This document shows positions 24,917 through 36,000 of a stretch of DNA of 64,000 nt, one piece after another. How positions within the stretch are numbered: the stretch's first letter is position 1; each line of letters opens with the position of its first letter. The notes beneath the pieces were generated by a model. It searched no databases and was not told where the DNA came from. It saw nothing but the letters and a program-made list of their open reading frames with translations. The position numbers and the translations under genes are program-made. This stretch comes from Leptodactylus fallax (Eukaryota > Chordata > Amphibia > Anura > Leptodactylidae): assembly GCA_947044405.1 (NCBI GenBank), contig CAMRHE010000321.1, positions 1,116,001 through 1,180,000 of the forward strand, given 5' to 3'.

Positions 24917-25509
24917 TTAAGGCTAAGGCCCTACGTGGTGTCCTGCAGCAAAAAAAGAGCTGCAGGAAAAACCGCTGCGGCGACGCATCGCGGTTTTTCC
25001 TGCAGCACTTTGCACAGAAAGTTCACAGAGGTTTCCTCTGCAGACTTTCTGCTTCAATTATATCTACAGGAAAACCGGCAGCATTTCCGTAGGTATAATT
25101 GACATGCTGTGATTTCCAAAACTGCGTCTGTTTTGGAAATCGCAGCGTATCTGCTGCGCATATTTTGCTGCAAAGTGGGGATGGGGGCCACATGTGGCGA
25201 AAACCCACAGAAAAAAACCCGGCATTTTACATCTAGCAAATCCCATCCACAAATTGCAGAAAAATATGTGCAGCAGATGCACTGCGATTTCCAAAACTGT
25301 TGCGGTTTTGGAAATTGAAGCATTTCAATTATACCTACAGAAACACTGGCGGTTTCCATATAGGTGTATTGAAATCAGAAAGTCCACAGAGGAAACCCCT
25401 GCGGACCTTCTGTGAAAAGCGCTGCGGGAAAAACCACAATGTTACCGCTGCGGTTTATCCTGCAGTGCTTTTTTTTTCTGCAGCCCACTATGTGGGGCCT
25501 TAGTCTTAA
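24917..25509. mobile_element. Complete TTAA MITE nested in the hAT element
   Basis: Flanked by TTAA at 24917-24920 and 25506-25509, with ends ggctaaggccctacgt and atgtggggccttagtc. The interior repeats tgcagcaaaaa, cctacagaaa and tgctgcgatttcc in both orientations, including cacagaggtttcc and its complement. No protein is encoded. It allows the partial copies at 1-508, 16060-16330 and 48905-49081 to be recognised. Confidence 0.72.
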
Positions 25510-26000
25510 TAAAACCCAAGTACCACCTTAATTAAATTAATTGACCCTCATATTATGCCCCTAATTCCCCCTGACATAAATACTGCACCTCTAATGGCTC
25601 CTTATATTAATGACCACCCCCTTATGTTCATAATGCCTCCTAATATAAATGATGCCCCCTAATGGCCCCTTATATAAATAACCTCCCCCTTGTATTAATA
25701 ATACCCCCTAATAATCCTTATATAAATGACCCCTATCATCATAATGCCCCCTAATGAATCCTCCCTTATAGTTATATTTCCCCCTCCTATCCACCCCTTT
25801 TACTATTAATATACCCACAACTGCACTAAAAAAAAACAAAAACAAAAGTCATACTCACCTGTGATGAAGATGAATGGAGCCGTTGTTGTGACGTCATCGT
25901 GCTGAGAAGCAGACATCGTCTGTGGTCTCAGGCGTTTTGTAAACCGCAAGCCTATATTGGCTTGCGGTTTACAATACTGTTAAGGTGCAGGTTACCTTTT

Positions 26001-26034
26001 AACTAGATCGGTGTCTGCAGACACCGATCTAGTT
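26001..26034. repeat. Perfect 34-bp palindrome
   Basis: aactagatcggtgtctg is followed directly by its exact reverse complement, with no spacer, inside the hAT element. It could extrude as a hairpin. Similar palindromes are common inside MITEs. Confidence 0.9.
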
Positions 26035-26707
26035 AGAAATAAAGATTGTATTAATGGCGGCCCCGGGGTGGGCCCCCAAAAATTCAGTGGGCCCGGGGCA
26101 GCCGCCCCCTCCCCCCCCCCCCCCCCGCTAGCTACGCCTCTGGTGAAATGTGAATATGCAAGTTGTGCAGAGTACAACTTTTACCAGTAACTCCTATGAT
26201 TAGAGGCAGGGCTGGCTCCAGGTTTGTGTGGGCCCTTGGGCGACAGAGCCCCAGTGGGCTTCATTTGGAGTAATTCATACACAATACAGCAAAACAACAA
26301 TCAAAATTGAGTGTGTTTTTCTGAGGCAGACCTACTGGAGTGGAGTGTAATACAGTCCATTCCATACAAGTAGATACTGTACAATCTGTTCAGACATCGG
26401 AAAGTAAAGAGGAATTTGAGGCGGACATCTGCCTTGGATTCTTCTTTTTCTTCTGCTCATGGTGCAGAACATCAGCATGCCCTTGCGGTTTTCCACCGCT
26501 GATTAGGCCCAAATGAATGAGTCTAACCAGTTGGAGTCTCAAGCCGCAGCCTCCGAATCAGCTGCAGAATCTGCAGCAAGGTCCAGAAGAACACTTTTTT
26601 TCCAGCTTCCTGCTCCAATTAGTTTCAATAGGAGGCAGAATGAGGGAGGAATCTGAAGAAAAATCAGTGTCAGAATCCACCATGTGAACAGGGCCTGATA
26701 CTGTTAA

Positions 26708-27275
26708 TATTGCCACTCCACAGTGGCCCCCACACAGTATCATATGCTCCACAGTAACCCCCACACAGTATTATATGATCCACAGTGGCCCCCACACAAT
26801 ATTATATGCTCCACAATGGCCCCACACAGTATTATATACTCCACAGTAGCCCCCACGCAGTATTATATACTCCACAGTGGCCCCCACGCAGTATTATATA
26901 CTCCACAGTGGCCTCACACAGTATCATATGCTCCACAGTGGCTCCACACAGTATCATATGCTCCACAGTGACCCCCACAGTATTATATGATCCACATTCC
27001 CCCCCCACACAATATTATATGCTCCACAGTGGCCCCCACTCAGTATTATATGCTCCACAGTGGCCCTAGCATAATATTATATGCTCCATAGTGGCCCCCA
27101 CGCAGTATTATATGCTTCACAGTGGCACCCACACAGTATTATATGCTCCACAGTGGCCCCCACACAGTATTATATGCCCAGTAGTGGCCCCCACACAGTA
27201 TTATATACTGTATAGTCGCTCCCACACAGTGTTATATGCCTAGCAGTGGCCCCCCACACAGTATTACATGCTCCC
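26708..27275. repeat. 31-bp minisatellite array, main block
   Basis: About 18 copies of the unit cagtggccccc-acacagtatt-atatgctcca. Because 31 mod 3 is 1, successive units present the same bases in rotating frames, giving repetitive peptides such as HSGPHAVLYTPQWP in several frames; these are not genes. Confidence 0.85.
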
Positions 27276-27904
27276 AACAGCCCCCCTCCGCTCCGGTGCT
27301 ATTATTATACTCTGGGGTCTCATCATACTCCAGAGTATAATAATCGGAGGCCCAGGGAAGGTGGATAAAATAAACAAACACTGATACTCACCTTGCATTA
27401 CCTTTCCTGGGCATCCTTAGTCTGTACTGCTGTCTTCAGTATCTTCGGACATCTTCAGACGTCCTTGCTGAGGCCTGTGATTGGTCCTCAGCGGTCAAGT
27501 GGGGGTGCACTGATGTCATTACGCCGCTGCGCCCCATGTGAGTGCTGGGGCCAAATCACAGGCCTCAGCGTGGCCTCGGGAAGGATGCCGATCTCAGGAG
27601 AGGTGAGTATACTGTACAAGTATTTATTATTTTAAGTCACCTCCCTTGGTGACATGCCAGGCCCCTTTTCATTTGCAATATGTATAGCGGTAGGGGAACC
27701 AGGCTTTCCCCGACTGCTATCATAGTGGTCTGGGCAGTGACGTTACTAAAGTCTTCTTCGCTCCCTAGAGCGAATTCTTGATAGTGACGGTTATGGGTGC
27801 TGCAGTGATATCTCAGATACTTGAAAGGGATACAGCTTTAGTACCCAGAACTGCAGTTATCAAGAATATGGTGAGTGAGCAGTGCCCGGCATGTAAACAA
27901 TACT

Positions 27905-28165
27905 GGGACAGTATTATGTGCTCCACAGCGGCCCCCACACAGCACTATGTGCTCCACAGCGGCCCCCACACAGCATTATGCGCTCCACAGTGGTCCCCCC
28001 ACACAGCATTATGCGCTCCACAGCGGCCCCCCCCACAGCATTATGCTCTCCACAGCGGCCTCCACAGAGTATTATATGCCCACAGTGGCCTCCACAGAGT
28101 ATTATCTACCCACAGTGGCCCCCACAGAGTATTATATGCCAACAGTGGCCCCCACAGAGTATTAT
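27905..28165. repeat. 31-bp minisatellite array, second block
   Basis: About eight more copies of the 26708-27275 unit in slightly different versions (cagcggcccccacacagcat, then ccacagagtattat variants). Its position before a second copy of the hairpin and ggtgagtat module suggests that the whole module was duplicated. Confidence 0.8.
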
Positions 28166-28763
28166 GAGCTCCCAAGAGCCCCCCCTCCAGCCCCCGCTCC
28201 TAAAGCCGGTGCTATTATTATATTTTGGGGTCTCCTCAGACCCCAGAGTATAATAAGTAGAGGCCCAGGGGAAGTGATTAAAAATAACAAACTCTTATAC
28301 TCACTTTACCTTACCTTTCTCTCACCTCCTGGCGACTGTGGTCCTGCGCTCTAGATGTCACTGCTGTGGTCTGTGCTTGGGCGTCAGCTGTCACGTGGGG
28401 CGTGATGACGTCATCACCAGTCACAGGCCCCAGCAGTGACGTCTGGAGTGCAGGAAAAACTCAGAAACTGGCCAGAAGAGCCCCGGATAGGTGAGTATAA
28501 ATATATTTTTTTTAATTTTAGTCACCTGCCCTGGGCTGGCATTAACTGTTCTGTTAACATGTATAGCAGTCGGGGAAAGCCTGGTTCCCCAACCACTATC
28601 ATGATGGTCTGGGGCCCTGGCCATTTCCAGCTGGCCGCGGGCCCCGTACCCCCTCCGGGCCCGGTCGCATCCCTTGCTACCACAATCGTTAGACCAGTGG
28701 GCCCGTTCAGGAGCATGGGACCCCGGCACTTGCCGGGTATGCCGGGTGCTGACGCCTGCCCTA

Positions 28764-29178
28764 ATTGGGGAGGTCACTTCTGTTGTCTTTTCCGTCATAA
28801 GCTCTAAAACTGGGATTTACCCTAATATACGCTCACACAGTTTATACATTCCCTTCATACATTCCCTTTATACATTGTTCTAAAGACTTAGCGATTTGGG
28901 TGGGGGGGGGTTTGTCTTCACATCGTGCAAGCTATATTTATTTTTATTTTCTGGTGATATAGCCAGTTCTTGGTGGATTTAAAAAAACAAAAAAAAAAAA
29001 CAAAAACAGATTCTGGCATCACCTAATTACCAGATTACCTAATTTATATTGTTTTTTTGTTTTTTTTAAGCGTTACTAATTTCGCAGAACAAAAACTCAT
29101 TTGGGGAAAGAAATCAATTGTTTTCATCTCCATCTTCTGAAAGGCGTAACATTTTTATTTTTCATTTGAAAGAGTTGG
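28764..29178. repeat. Frog array repeat, continuation
   Basis: Resumes the array (ggtcacttctgttgtctttt, tatacgctcacacag, acattcccttc), parallel to 8895-9060 of copy 2. It is cut at 29179 by the gypsy element; the last four bases, ttgg, are duplicated after it. Confidence 0.65.
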
Positions 29179-30299
29179 TGTGGCATCCCAGAGCTGGCTA
29201 TGGCTGGGCTGAGGGTGATCTCTGTGCATTGTATTATTTCCTGTTGCTTCATAGCCTGTGTGACATAGCAGGGGGTCCTGAGTCTCACACAACACAGCGC
29301 CACCTAGTGAGCCTCACACATGCATTACACCTCCCATAGGATTGAATAGTAACCAAATGTCCAATGGGAGGACATCGCCTGGGAAAAGGGGAGGAGTCAG
29401 CTGATCACTGGGTCCCCATGGTAACACCCCTGCAGGAAGGTCCTGCGTGTGAGGAGTTAGAAGTGTGGAGTGTTAGGAGGAGGAGGTGAGGAGATAAGTG
29501 TGATGTCCTGTGAAGAAAGCAGTGAGTTTAGTGCAGGAATCTCAAGTCCTAGATAGGCCCAGGAAGGTTGGAGAGCTGACATACTCCAGCTATTCAGAAG
29601 ATCCTGTCCCCTGTCTGCCTAGCCATCGCCCTGAAGGAAGTCAAGCATCATTATCTTGTCAGCCTGAGACTGTGGAGAGAACATTCTGGAACACGTGCTC
29701 CATAGCAAGTATCACAGGATCCAGGGGCCAAGGCCAGACCTGTGGAATATCCTGCCACCCTGACTATTGCACCCCGAAACTCTGAGCTATCAGGACCACA
29801 TAACGTGAGTGGGGAATATTATGTACTAGTATCATGGTGGGCATCCTCCTATGTGCCAAATAGGAGCCCAGACGCACCTTAGGGCTGTAACACTGAAGTA
29901 TAAGGGGCTAGGAACACCTTTCATCAAGTCTACCCTGCACCCCAGGACTTTGCTGTGTCACCAGGCGTACCCCGTTGTTTTGTATTGAAGAAACTGTTTA
30001 AGCATTTGTGCCTCCACACCCATGGAAGTAAAAGTTCAACTTTACAACCGTTTCTGTGTCAGGCTCTGCACCGACAACATCAGGGCGCCCCAAACACCAC
30101 CAGTCGGCACAGTATAGGGGAAGCGCCCCGGGGGAACAATCACCACCAACATTTGTGCAGCCCCCTCATCACCGGTACCAGTGGTGGTAACGTGGGACAG
30201 CACCAGCGCTGCGCCCTCGTGCCCAGAGACCGTGACAAGTCTGCGCTGTTTGCACCCCGCAATCCCAACTGCAGCGTTACCTTCCATCTGGTCACCGCA
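29179..30299 (+). repeat. 5' LTR of the gypsy element
   Basis: Begins TGTGGCATCC and ends GGTCACCGCA, so TG...CA termini. Its sequence matches 36671-37792 except for single-base differences, for example at aaagcagtg/aaaccagtg, agatagg/agacagg, tcccctg/tccactg, tcaggctc/tctgactc, and one C missing in the cacccc run near 30256. Open frames inside it are duplicated in the 3' LTR and have no family resemblance, so I do not call genes here. Confidence 0.95.
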
Positions 30300-30307
30300 A
30301 GAAAAAC

Positions 30308-30325
30308 TGGCGTCACGAACAGGAT
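30308..30325 (+). promoter_or_regulatory. Candidate primer-binding site
   Basis: tggcgtcacgaacaggat starts 8 bases after the 5' LTR. TGG at the start is expected for pairing with a tRNA CCA end, where reverse transcription is primed. I cannot assign the tRNA species from memory. Confidence 0.65.
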
Positions 30326-31064
30326 ACGGGTGTGTGCCATTTTGAGAAAGTTGCCACGAAAAGTGCGCCAAATTGTCTCCAGAGCATTGGTCTTTATTGT
30401 GGACTTTGCTAAGATCAAGTTTATTCCCTGAGAGTGCTTGCCACAAAGAGGGGGGAGCCCTATACCCCTGAAGTAAGCCCTAAAGACTGTCCTCTCAGTG
30501 TGTTACAGCCCTGGAAGAGTTAAAACGCCCAGGACTTGTTTGCTGCGCCACATCGCTGTGTAAGAACGCCCACAAAGGGTTAACTGAACCTTGCAAAAGT
30601 GCGGGAGATTTTTAGCACTGCCCATGAGGCCAGGAGACCCATCTGCCGCCATCTTAGGAGAGCCCAGAATGCTGAGCGCAATGCTCCAGCGCACCCATAC
30701 AAGAAAGTAAAAGGCGAACGTGCCAGCGCCATTTCTGACTCTCCGGTGCCGCATCACCGTCCCTGCTGTGCACCGCTGATCTCTGGTCCACGCTGCAGTT
30801 GCTGTCAGTGAGTACTGTGCCTCCCTGTCCTTGTCTTCAGTCCTCCCACGGCCCCAGCGAGTGTTTTCCGTGTACAGGGTCCGTGGGGAGTGCCACCATT
30901 AAAGAGGGGGAGCACACCGTCAGCCTGCATCACAGTGACTCTGTTAATAGCTACAGCATTCTTAAAGGGACAGCATTCCAAGTTGTAGTCTCCATTCCCT
31001 GCCAGCAAGCAGTTGAGTTTCTTAAAGAGACGGCGACCTAATTCCAGTCATACCTGCAAACAAC
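30326..31064 (+). other. Gypsy leader region
   Basis: About 740 bases between the primer-binding site and gag. No conserved frame is seen. It is the expected location of packaging and translational control elements, but none can be pinpointed here. Confidence 0.5.
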
Positions 31065-32153
31065 ATGACTGAGCAAAGTGACATTGTGCCATCTGTTTCT
31101 AGTGATCCAGCAGTGCCCATGGCGAGCAGCCTACCATTCTCCATGCCATTTTACCCTGGCGCACCATGGCTGCCGCGCTACAAAGGGGAGGCGCATACCC
31201 TCAGGGACTTTCGTGAGAAGATGCTGTCTCTCTTCCAGTTCTATCCTCTGAATACAGAACAGCAGATACAGATCCTGCTGGGCCAGCTTGAGGGTGCTGC
31301 AGCTAGAGAGGTCAAATCCTGGCCTGCCTCTGACAAAAGAACCCCTGGGCAAATTCTGGACAAACTCCAGGTGAACTTTGACGTGCGATCTGTCTCCGAG
31401 GTAAAGATGCGCTTCTTTTCCAGACGACAACTACCTGGTGAGACCCTGCGGGACTATGCTTTATCCCTCCAAGAGGCGTTCAGAGCTGTAGTGCAAGTGG
31501 ATCCACGTGAAAATGTGGACTCTGATAAAATCTTGCTTGACCGCTTCATAGAAGGGGCGGGTACCACGTTGCTCCAGAGTCAGTTGCGAATGCTTGCTGC
31601 ACAACATCCCAGCATCACGTTTGCTGACTTCAAGGCCCTTGCCATCCAGGTCTTGGGACAGGAGCAGCCCCAGCCGAGCCCAGTCATCTGTGCTCCCTCA
31701 CCTGGACCCTCAACAAGCATCGCTCCAGTTGTCCTGCCACTACCTCTGGGTACCTCACCTGCTGCCCAAACTGCGCAGACTACACCAGCAGACTCCAGAG
31801 ATGACCTTCTGGCCCGAGTGGATCATCTGACCCGTGCCATGGAACAGATCACCGTCCGTCTAGATCGTCTGACCCAGCCGTCTTCATCGTCCAGTGATCC
31901 TTTGCGAAGTCTCAACATCTCACCTGAGTCGCCACCCAGACGTCCGTCTTCAGTGAAACCTCCGCAGAGTGAGAGGCCATACTGTACCTATTGCCATAGA
32001 TATGGACACACCAGGCCTCAGTGTTTTCAGTTAAACGGGCCACCCCCGAGGCAGCGGGCCGCCCCTCGGGAGGAAAGAAGAAGGGCCCAGGTGAATCTTC
32101 AGTGCCATTGTCACGCTTCGTCTCAGCCTGCCCACACATCACAATCTGGGTGA
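31065..32153 (+). CDS. gag: Gypsy Gag polyprotein (capsid and zinc knuckle)
   Basis: 362 residues from ATG at 31065. Gag assembles the intracellular particle and binds element RNA. The middle (about residues 40-210) has a retrotransposon capsid character (WLPRYKGEAHTLRDFREKM, FFSRRQLPGETLRDYALSLQ, LDRFIEGAGTTLLQSQLRM), akin to the gypsy Gag from which PNMA-type proteins derive. A Pro/Ser-rich linker follows, then a CCHC knuckle CTYCHRYGHTRPQC near residues 307-320. The frame ends at 32153 and overlaps the protease frame, which lies in the -1 frame. A slippery heptamer lies just after the knuckle at 32030-32036. The frame is intact. Confidence 0.9.
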   Translation: MTEQSDIVPSVSSDPAVPMASSLPFSMPFYPGAPWLPRYKGEAHTLRDFREKMLSLFQFYPLNTEQQIQILLGQLEGAAAREVKSWPASDKRTPGQILDKLQVNFDVRSVSEVKMRFFSRRQLPGETLRDYALSLQEAFRAVVQVDPRENVDSDKILLDRFIEGAGTTLLQSQLRMLAAQHPSITFADFKALAIQVLGQEQPQPSPVICAPSPGPSTSIAPVVLPLPLGTSPAAQTAQTTPADSRDDLLARVDHLTRAMEQITVRLDRLTQPSSSSSDPLRSLNISPESPPRRPSSVKPPQSERPYCTYCHRYGHTRPQCFQLNGPPPRQRAAPREERRRAQVNLQCHCHASSQPAHTSQSG

Positions 32154-33010
32154 ACGGCGTCCCTCTGACAGCGTTGGTGGACACTGGATCTCAGGTAACA
32201 ACCCTGCGCAAGCAGGCGTTCCTTGAACATTGGGACTTAGGTGTGTTGAATAGAACACCTGACACATGGATAAATCTGTGTGCCAGCAATGGACAGCCCA
32301 TACCACAGCAGGGTTATTGGGAACCCACTATCCAGATTGGGGACTTGAAACTGCCTAGACAGGGTGTAATTGTCACTGATGTAGAGGATGATAGGTTTGC
32401 AGTTGTAATATTAGGCATGAATGTTTTACGCCATTGCTTTGCAGAAGTGTTGGATGCCTTGCATGCCTCTCTCCTTACAGCTTCTCCCAGTGACCAGCAG
32501 ACCATTCAGCGGGCCATTCGTGTACTCAATGCCCAGCACAAGTTCGCCAACAAACAAGGTGAAATTGGTCGAGTCCGGATCCAAGATACCCGTCCAGTAA
32601 CCCTACAGCCTGGAACAGAAACTATGGTGTGGTGCCGTGCCCGTCCGGGAATAGAAAATCAGGACTACGAGGCCTTGCTACAACCCATACAGGTAGATGG
32701 CCAACCACTTGTCATGGCTGCCCGCAGCCTTGTCACAGTTTCCAATGGACGTGTTCCTGTCCGCTTAGTCAACTTGGGCGATGCTCCCGTGAACCTCCAC
32801 AAGTTCCACTCTGTGGCCCTGCTACACCGGTTAGCACCAGAAGACATTCTCTCTGGTGATTCTACCGCCACACAGCGTTCCACCCAAGCTGCTGAGAACA
32901 TTCAGAATGGAGCCACGAAGTCCTGGTGGGATGAATTGAACGTGGGAGACGCCAATACCCCTATAGAGCACATCAATGGGGTTCGCAATGTGGCCAAGCG
33001 TTACCAATAG
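32021..33010 (+). CDS. pro: Gypsy protease domain, ended by TAG
   Basis: The open -1 frame begins around 32021 and would be translated by frameshifting from gag rather than from its own start. A retropepsin-like aspartic protease is shown by PLTALVDTGSQVTTL (active-site DTGS) and by AVVILGMNVLRHC, the second conserved block. It processes the Gag-Pol precursor. The C-terminal ~200 residues link to reverse transcriptase. A TAG at 33008-33010 after CAA stops the frame, while the pol sequence continues in the same frame from the next codons. This is either a nonsense mutation, probably from CAG, or a readthrough stop. Confidence 0.85.
   Translation: MFSVKRATPEAAGRPSGGKKKGPGESSVPLSRFVSACPHITIWVNGVPLTALVDTGSQVTTLRKQAFLEHWDLGVLNRTPDTWINLCASNGQPIPQQGYWEPTIQIGDLKLPRQGVIVTDVEDDRFAVVILGMNVLRHCFAEVLDALHASLLTASPSDQQTIQRAIRVLNAQHKFANKQGEIGRVRIQDTRPVTLQPGTETMVWCRARPGIENQDYEALLQPIQVDGQPLVMAARSLVTVSNGRVPVRLVNLGDAPVNLHKFHSVALLHRLAPEDILSGDSTATQRSTQAAENIQNGATKSWWDELNVGDANTPIEHINGVRNVAKRYQ
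32030..32070 (+). promoter_or_regulatory. Probable -1 ribosomal frameshift signal
   Basis: The heptamer G TTA AAC at 32030-32036 sits with TTA and AAC exactly in the gag codon frame. The protease frame is -1 relative to gag and is open here. An 8-base spacer is followed by a GC-rich hairpin: cccgagg (32045-32051) pairs perfectly with cctcggg (32064-32070) around a 12-base loop. Heptamer, spacer and stem match the canonical architecture; GUUAAAC is a known shift site in an arterivirus. Function is inferred, not shown. Confidence 0.65.
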
Positions 33011-33028
33011 GCATTCAGCAAACACCCA

Positions 33029-36000
33029 TTGGACTTTGGTAAGACCACGACCATACAACATCGCATTCTGACTGGCGACCACCATCCAATCAAGGAGCGT
33101 CACCGTCCAATACCACCAGCGATGTACCAACCGGTGAAAAAGTTGATCCAAGAGATGCGAGATGCTGATGTCATCCGGGAGAGTAACAGCCCCTGGGCAG
33201 CCCCGCTAGTCCTTGTCAAGAAGAAAGACGGAACCCTACGATTTTGTGTGGACTATCGTAAACTCAACAACGTCACGCACAAAGACGCATACCCATTGCC
33301 GCGGATTGAGGAATCTCTAACGGCTTTGGGATCAGCTACCTGTTTCTCGACCCTGGACTTAACCAGTGGATACTGGCAAGTCCCTATGGCGCCTGAAGAT
33401 CGTGAAAAGACTGCGTTTACGACCCCGATGGGACTCTTTGAATTCAATAGTATGCCATTTGGGCTATGTAATGCCCCAGCCACATTCCAACGGCTTATGG
33501 AGAGGTGCCTCGGCCATGAGAATTTCCAGAGTGTGCTACTGTACCTGGACGATGTTATTGTATTCTCCCGGACATACCAAGAACACCTTCGTCACCTGTC
33601 CGAGGTATTCAAGGTACTTATACAGCACGGCCTAAAGGTGAAACCCTCCAAGTGCTACCTGTTGAAACCCCAAGTTCACTACCTTGGGCATGTCGTGAGC
33701 GCACAAGGCGTCCAACCTGATCCTGAAAAGATCACTGCAGTCCAGAACTGGCGAAGACCAACTACCGTCAAAGAAGTCCGAAGCTTCCTTGGATTCGCAG
33801 GTTACTACCGGCGTTTCATACCACACTTCGCCCAAGCAGCCGAGCCTCTGAACGAGTTGTTGCGCGGTTGTCCCAGAGAAAACTACAACCGAAAGCTTCC
33901 GGTAGACTGGACAACGCGTCAAGAGGAAGCCTTTCAAGCGCTTAAAGCACTTCTGACGCATCCACCAATTCTAGCCTATCCCGACTACAGTCAGCCATTC
34001 CGCTTGTACACAGATGCAAGTCACCAAGGTTTGGGTGCAGTGTTGTCCCAGGTTCAGGACAACAAAGAGCGAGTCATCGCCTACGCCAGCAGGAGTCTGA
34101 GAGGCGCGGAGAAGAACGACCAGAACTATAGTTCTTTCAAACTCGAACTTCTGGCGCTTGTCTGGGCCGTGACAGAGAAGTTTAAAGACTACCTGGCTGC
34201 CACACCCTTTACCGTGTACACAGATAACAATCCGTTGGCGCATCTGGACACTGCTCGACTGGGAGCCCTTGAACAACGGTGGGCCTCAAGACTCGCGAAT
34301 TACAAGTTCTCTGTCAAGTATCGCAGTGGCAAGTCCAACGCTAACGCTGATGCACTCTCAAGGTTGCCTGTGGGAGAAGAACCACCCCGAAAAAACATCT
34401 GGGAAGAGGTGGAGATGCCACCATTCTACAACAAGTTTGCCCAACAGGTTGCTATTGGTGTCCCTGTAGAAGGAGAATCTCTGGCGAAAACAGCTGCCGA
34501 GTCCCTCCAGGAGCCATCTCTGTGGAAAACGTTCCAAGAAGAGAGCAGAGTTTTAGGAGAATTGTCAGATTTCCTGCTTACAGGAAGAATACCAACCCGT
34601 GTAAAGAGAGGTCTTCATGACGTGGAATTAAAACGCCTTTGGCGACAGAGGAAGCGCCTGTTTGTCCAACGAGGCCTTCTACATAGAAACACTCTTGATC
34701 CTGTCACAGGTGAAAGGCTTCATCAGATCCTCGTACCAAGAAGAGACGCACAGATGATACTTGAGGCGTATCATGACAGATCCGGTCACTTCGGGGTACA
34801 AAAGACCGAAGCTACCATCCGTCGTCGCTTCTATTGGGTTGGGATGAGGAGTGACATTGAGAGTTGGTGCCGAGAGTGTCCCGCCTGTAGTATCACCAAG
34901 GAAGGTCGAAGAGATCAGAAGGCCCCTCTACATCCAATTAAGACTCAAAAGCCGTGTGAAATTGTTGCTCTGGACCATGTGAAGTTGGGTCCCACACGTT
35001 CCGGCTACAGCTACGCTCTGACAATGGTGGATCATTACTCCAAGTTCCTTGTCATCGTGCCTGTCAGAGATCTTACAGCAAGAACTACGGCTGAGACCTT
35101 CTACGCAGAGTTTGTCCGCCATTACGGTTGTCCTGAGCATATCCTCACCGACCGTGGATCGGCGTTTGAATCCCAATTGTTCCGTGAGCTGTGTCAGTTC
35201 CAAGACTGCAAGAAGTTGCGAACCACAGCGTATCACCCTCAAGGGAATGGTATGTGCGAGAAGGCAAATCAAGTGATCATCGGCATGCTAAGAACAGCCG
35301 CAGTTACACCTGGTGTTGAGTGGCCTGAGCGTATCAAGGACTTGGCCTATATTTACAACAACACACCCCAAACATCTACGGGATACGCACCATTTTATCT
35401 AATGTTTGGAAGACAAGGTCAACTTCCTTCAGACTTAACCCTTGGTGTGAAGGTCCCTGACACCATCAATCCACTACCCATAACAGACTGGGTTGTTGAA
35501 CACCGCCGACGTATGGAGGAAGCTAAAGAGATAGTTGAAACGCGCATGGATGAGGTTCGTAGGAGACAACAGGAGGATTACAACCATCACGCCCATGCAG
35601 CGCCCCTGAAAGTTGGCGACCGTGTATGGTTAAGGAATAACCATCGGAATGGGAAATTGGATCCATTCTGGGAGAAAGAACCATACAGTGTCATCTCCAT
35701 ACCATATCCTGAATCCGACGTGTATGAGATCTCTAAACCTGGGAGACAGCCCCAAGTAGTACACCGAAACCGTCTGAAGCTGTGCCTTAAAGAAGGACTA
35801 CCCACAGAGGTGCCCCCAGCTGAGACAACGAGTACAGAGATCTTGTCACCTTCTGAAGCGAAAGAGAGACCCCCAACGTTAACTGAGCTTATGTGGGCGC
35901 CTAAACTACTACCATTTAGCTGTTATCCACCAATTGCTCTAGTGCAAGAGAATCCTTCGACAGATGATTTAATTGATTTCAGTGACTCTGTTCCTGATTC

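Larger units (their letters stand above)
24373..26142. mobile_element. Non-autonomous hAT element with 8-bp duplication
   Basis: Terminal inverted repeats cagaggcgtagctag and ctagctacgcctctg match over 15 bases. The flanks carry the perfect 8-bp duplication gtgaaatg at 24365-24372 and 26143-26150. Eight-base duplications and CAG ends are hallmarks of hAT transposons. No hAT transposase is encoded in its 1770 bases. It contains a complete TTAA MITE at 24917-25509, a 34-bp perfect palindrome at 26001-26034 and a long C-run near 26107-26126. A truncated relative is at 850-1019. Confidence 0.88.
26207..28763. mobile_element. Second hAT-like composite element rich in tandem repeats
   Basis: Begins cagggctggctccagg and ends near gacgcctgcccta, approximate inverted ends. 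The host array is interrupted exactly here: attagagg before and attgggga after match each other at 5 of 8 bases, and the uninterrupted homologous site at 8865-8890 reads tatgattggggg. It holds two related modules (26700-27760 and 27900-28640), each a 31-bp tandem array followed by a tactctggggtct hairpin, an aggcccaggg segment and a ggtgagtat tract. No transposase is present. The end definition is approximate. Confidence 0.5.

Noticed and set aside
26700..27290. Possible CRISPR-like array
   Set aside because: Units are contiguous tandem repeats without unique spacers, and the surroundings are eukaryotic transposons.
26723..28354. Long repetitive peptides (HSGPH, TPQWP, STVAP repeats)
   Set aside because: Products of a 31-bp minisatellite read in rotating frames.
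29510..30431. Open frames of 91 and 158 residues in the 5' LTR, repeated at 37002-37277 and 37447-37800
   Set aside because: They lie within LTR sequence, are duplicated only because the LTR is, and match no known protein pattern.
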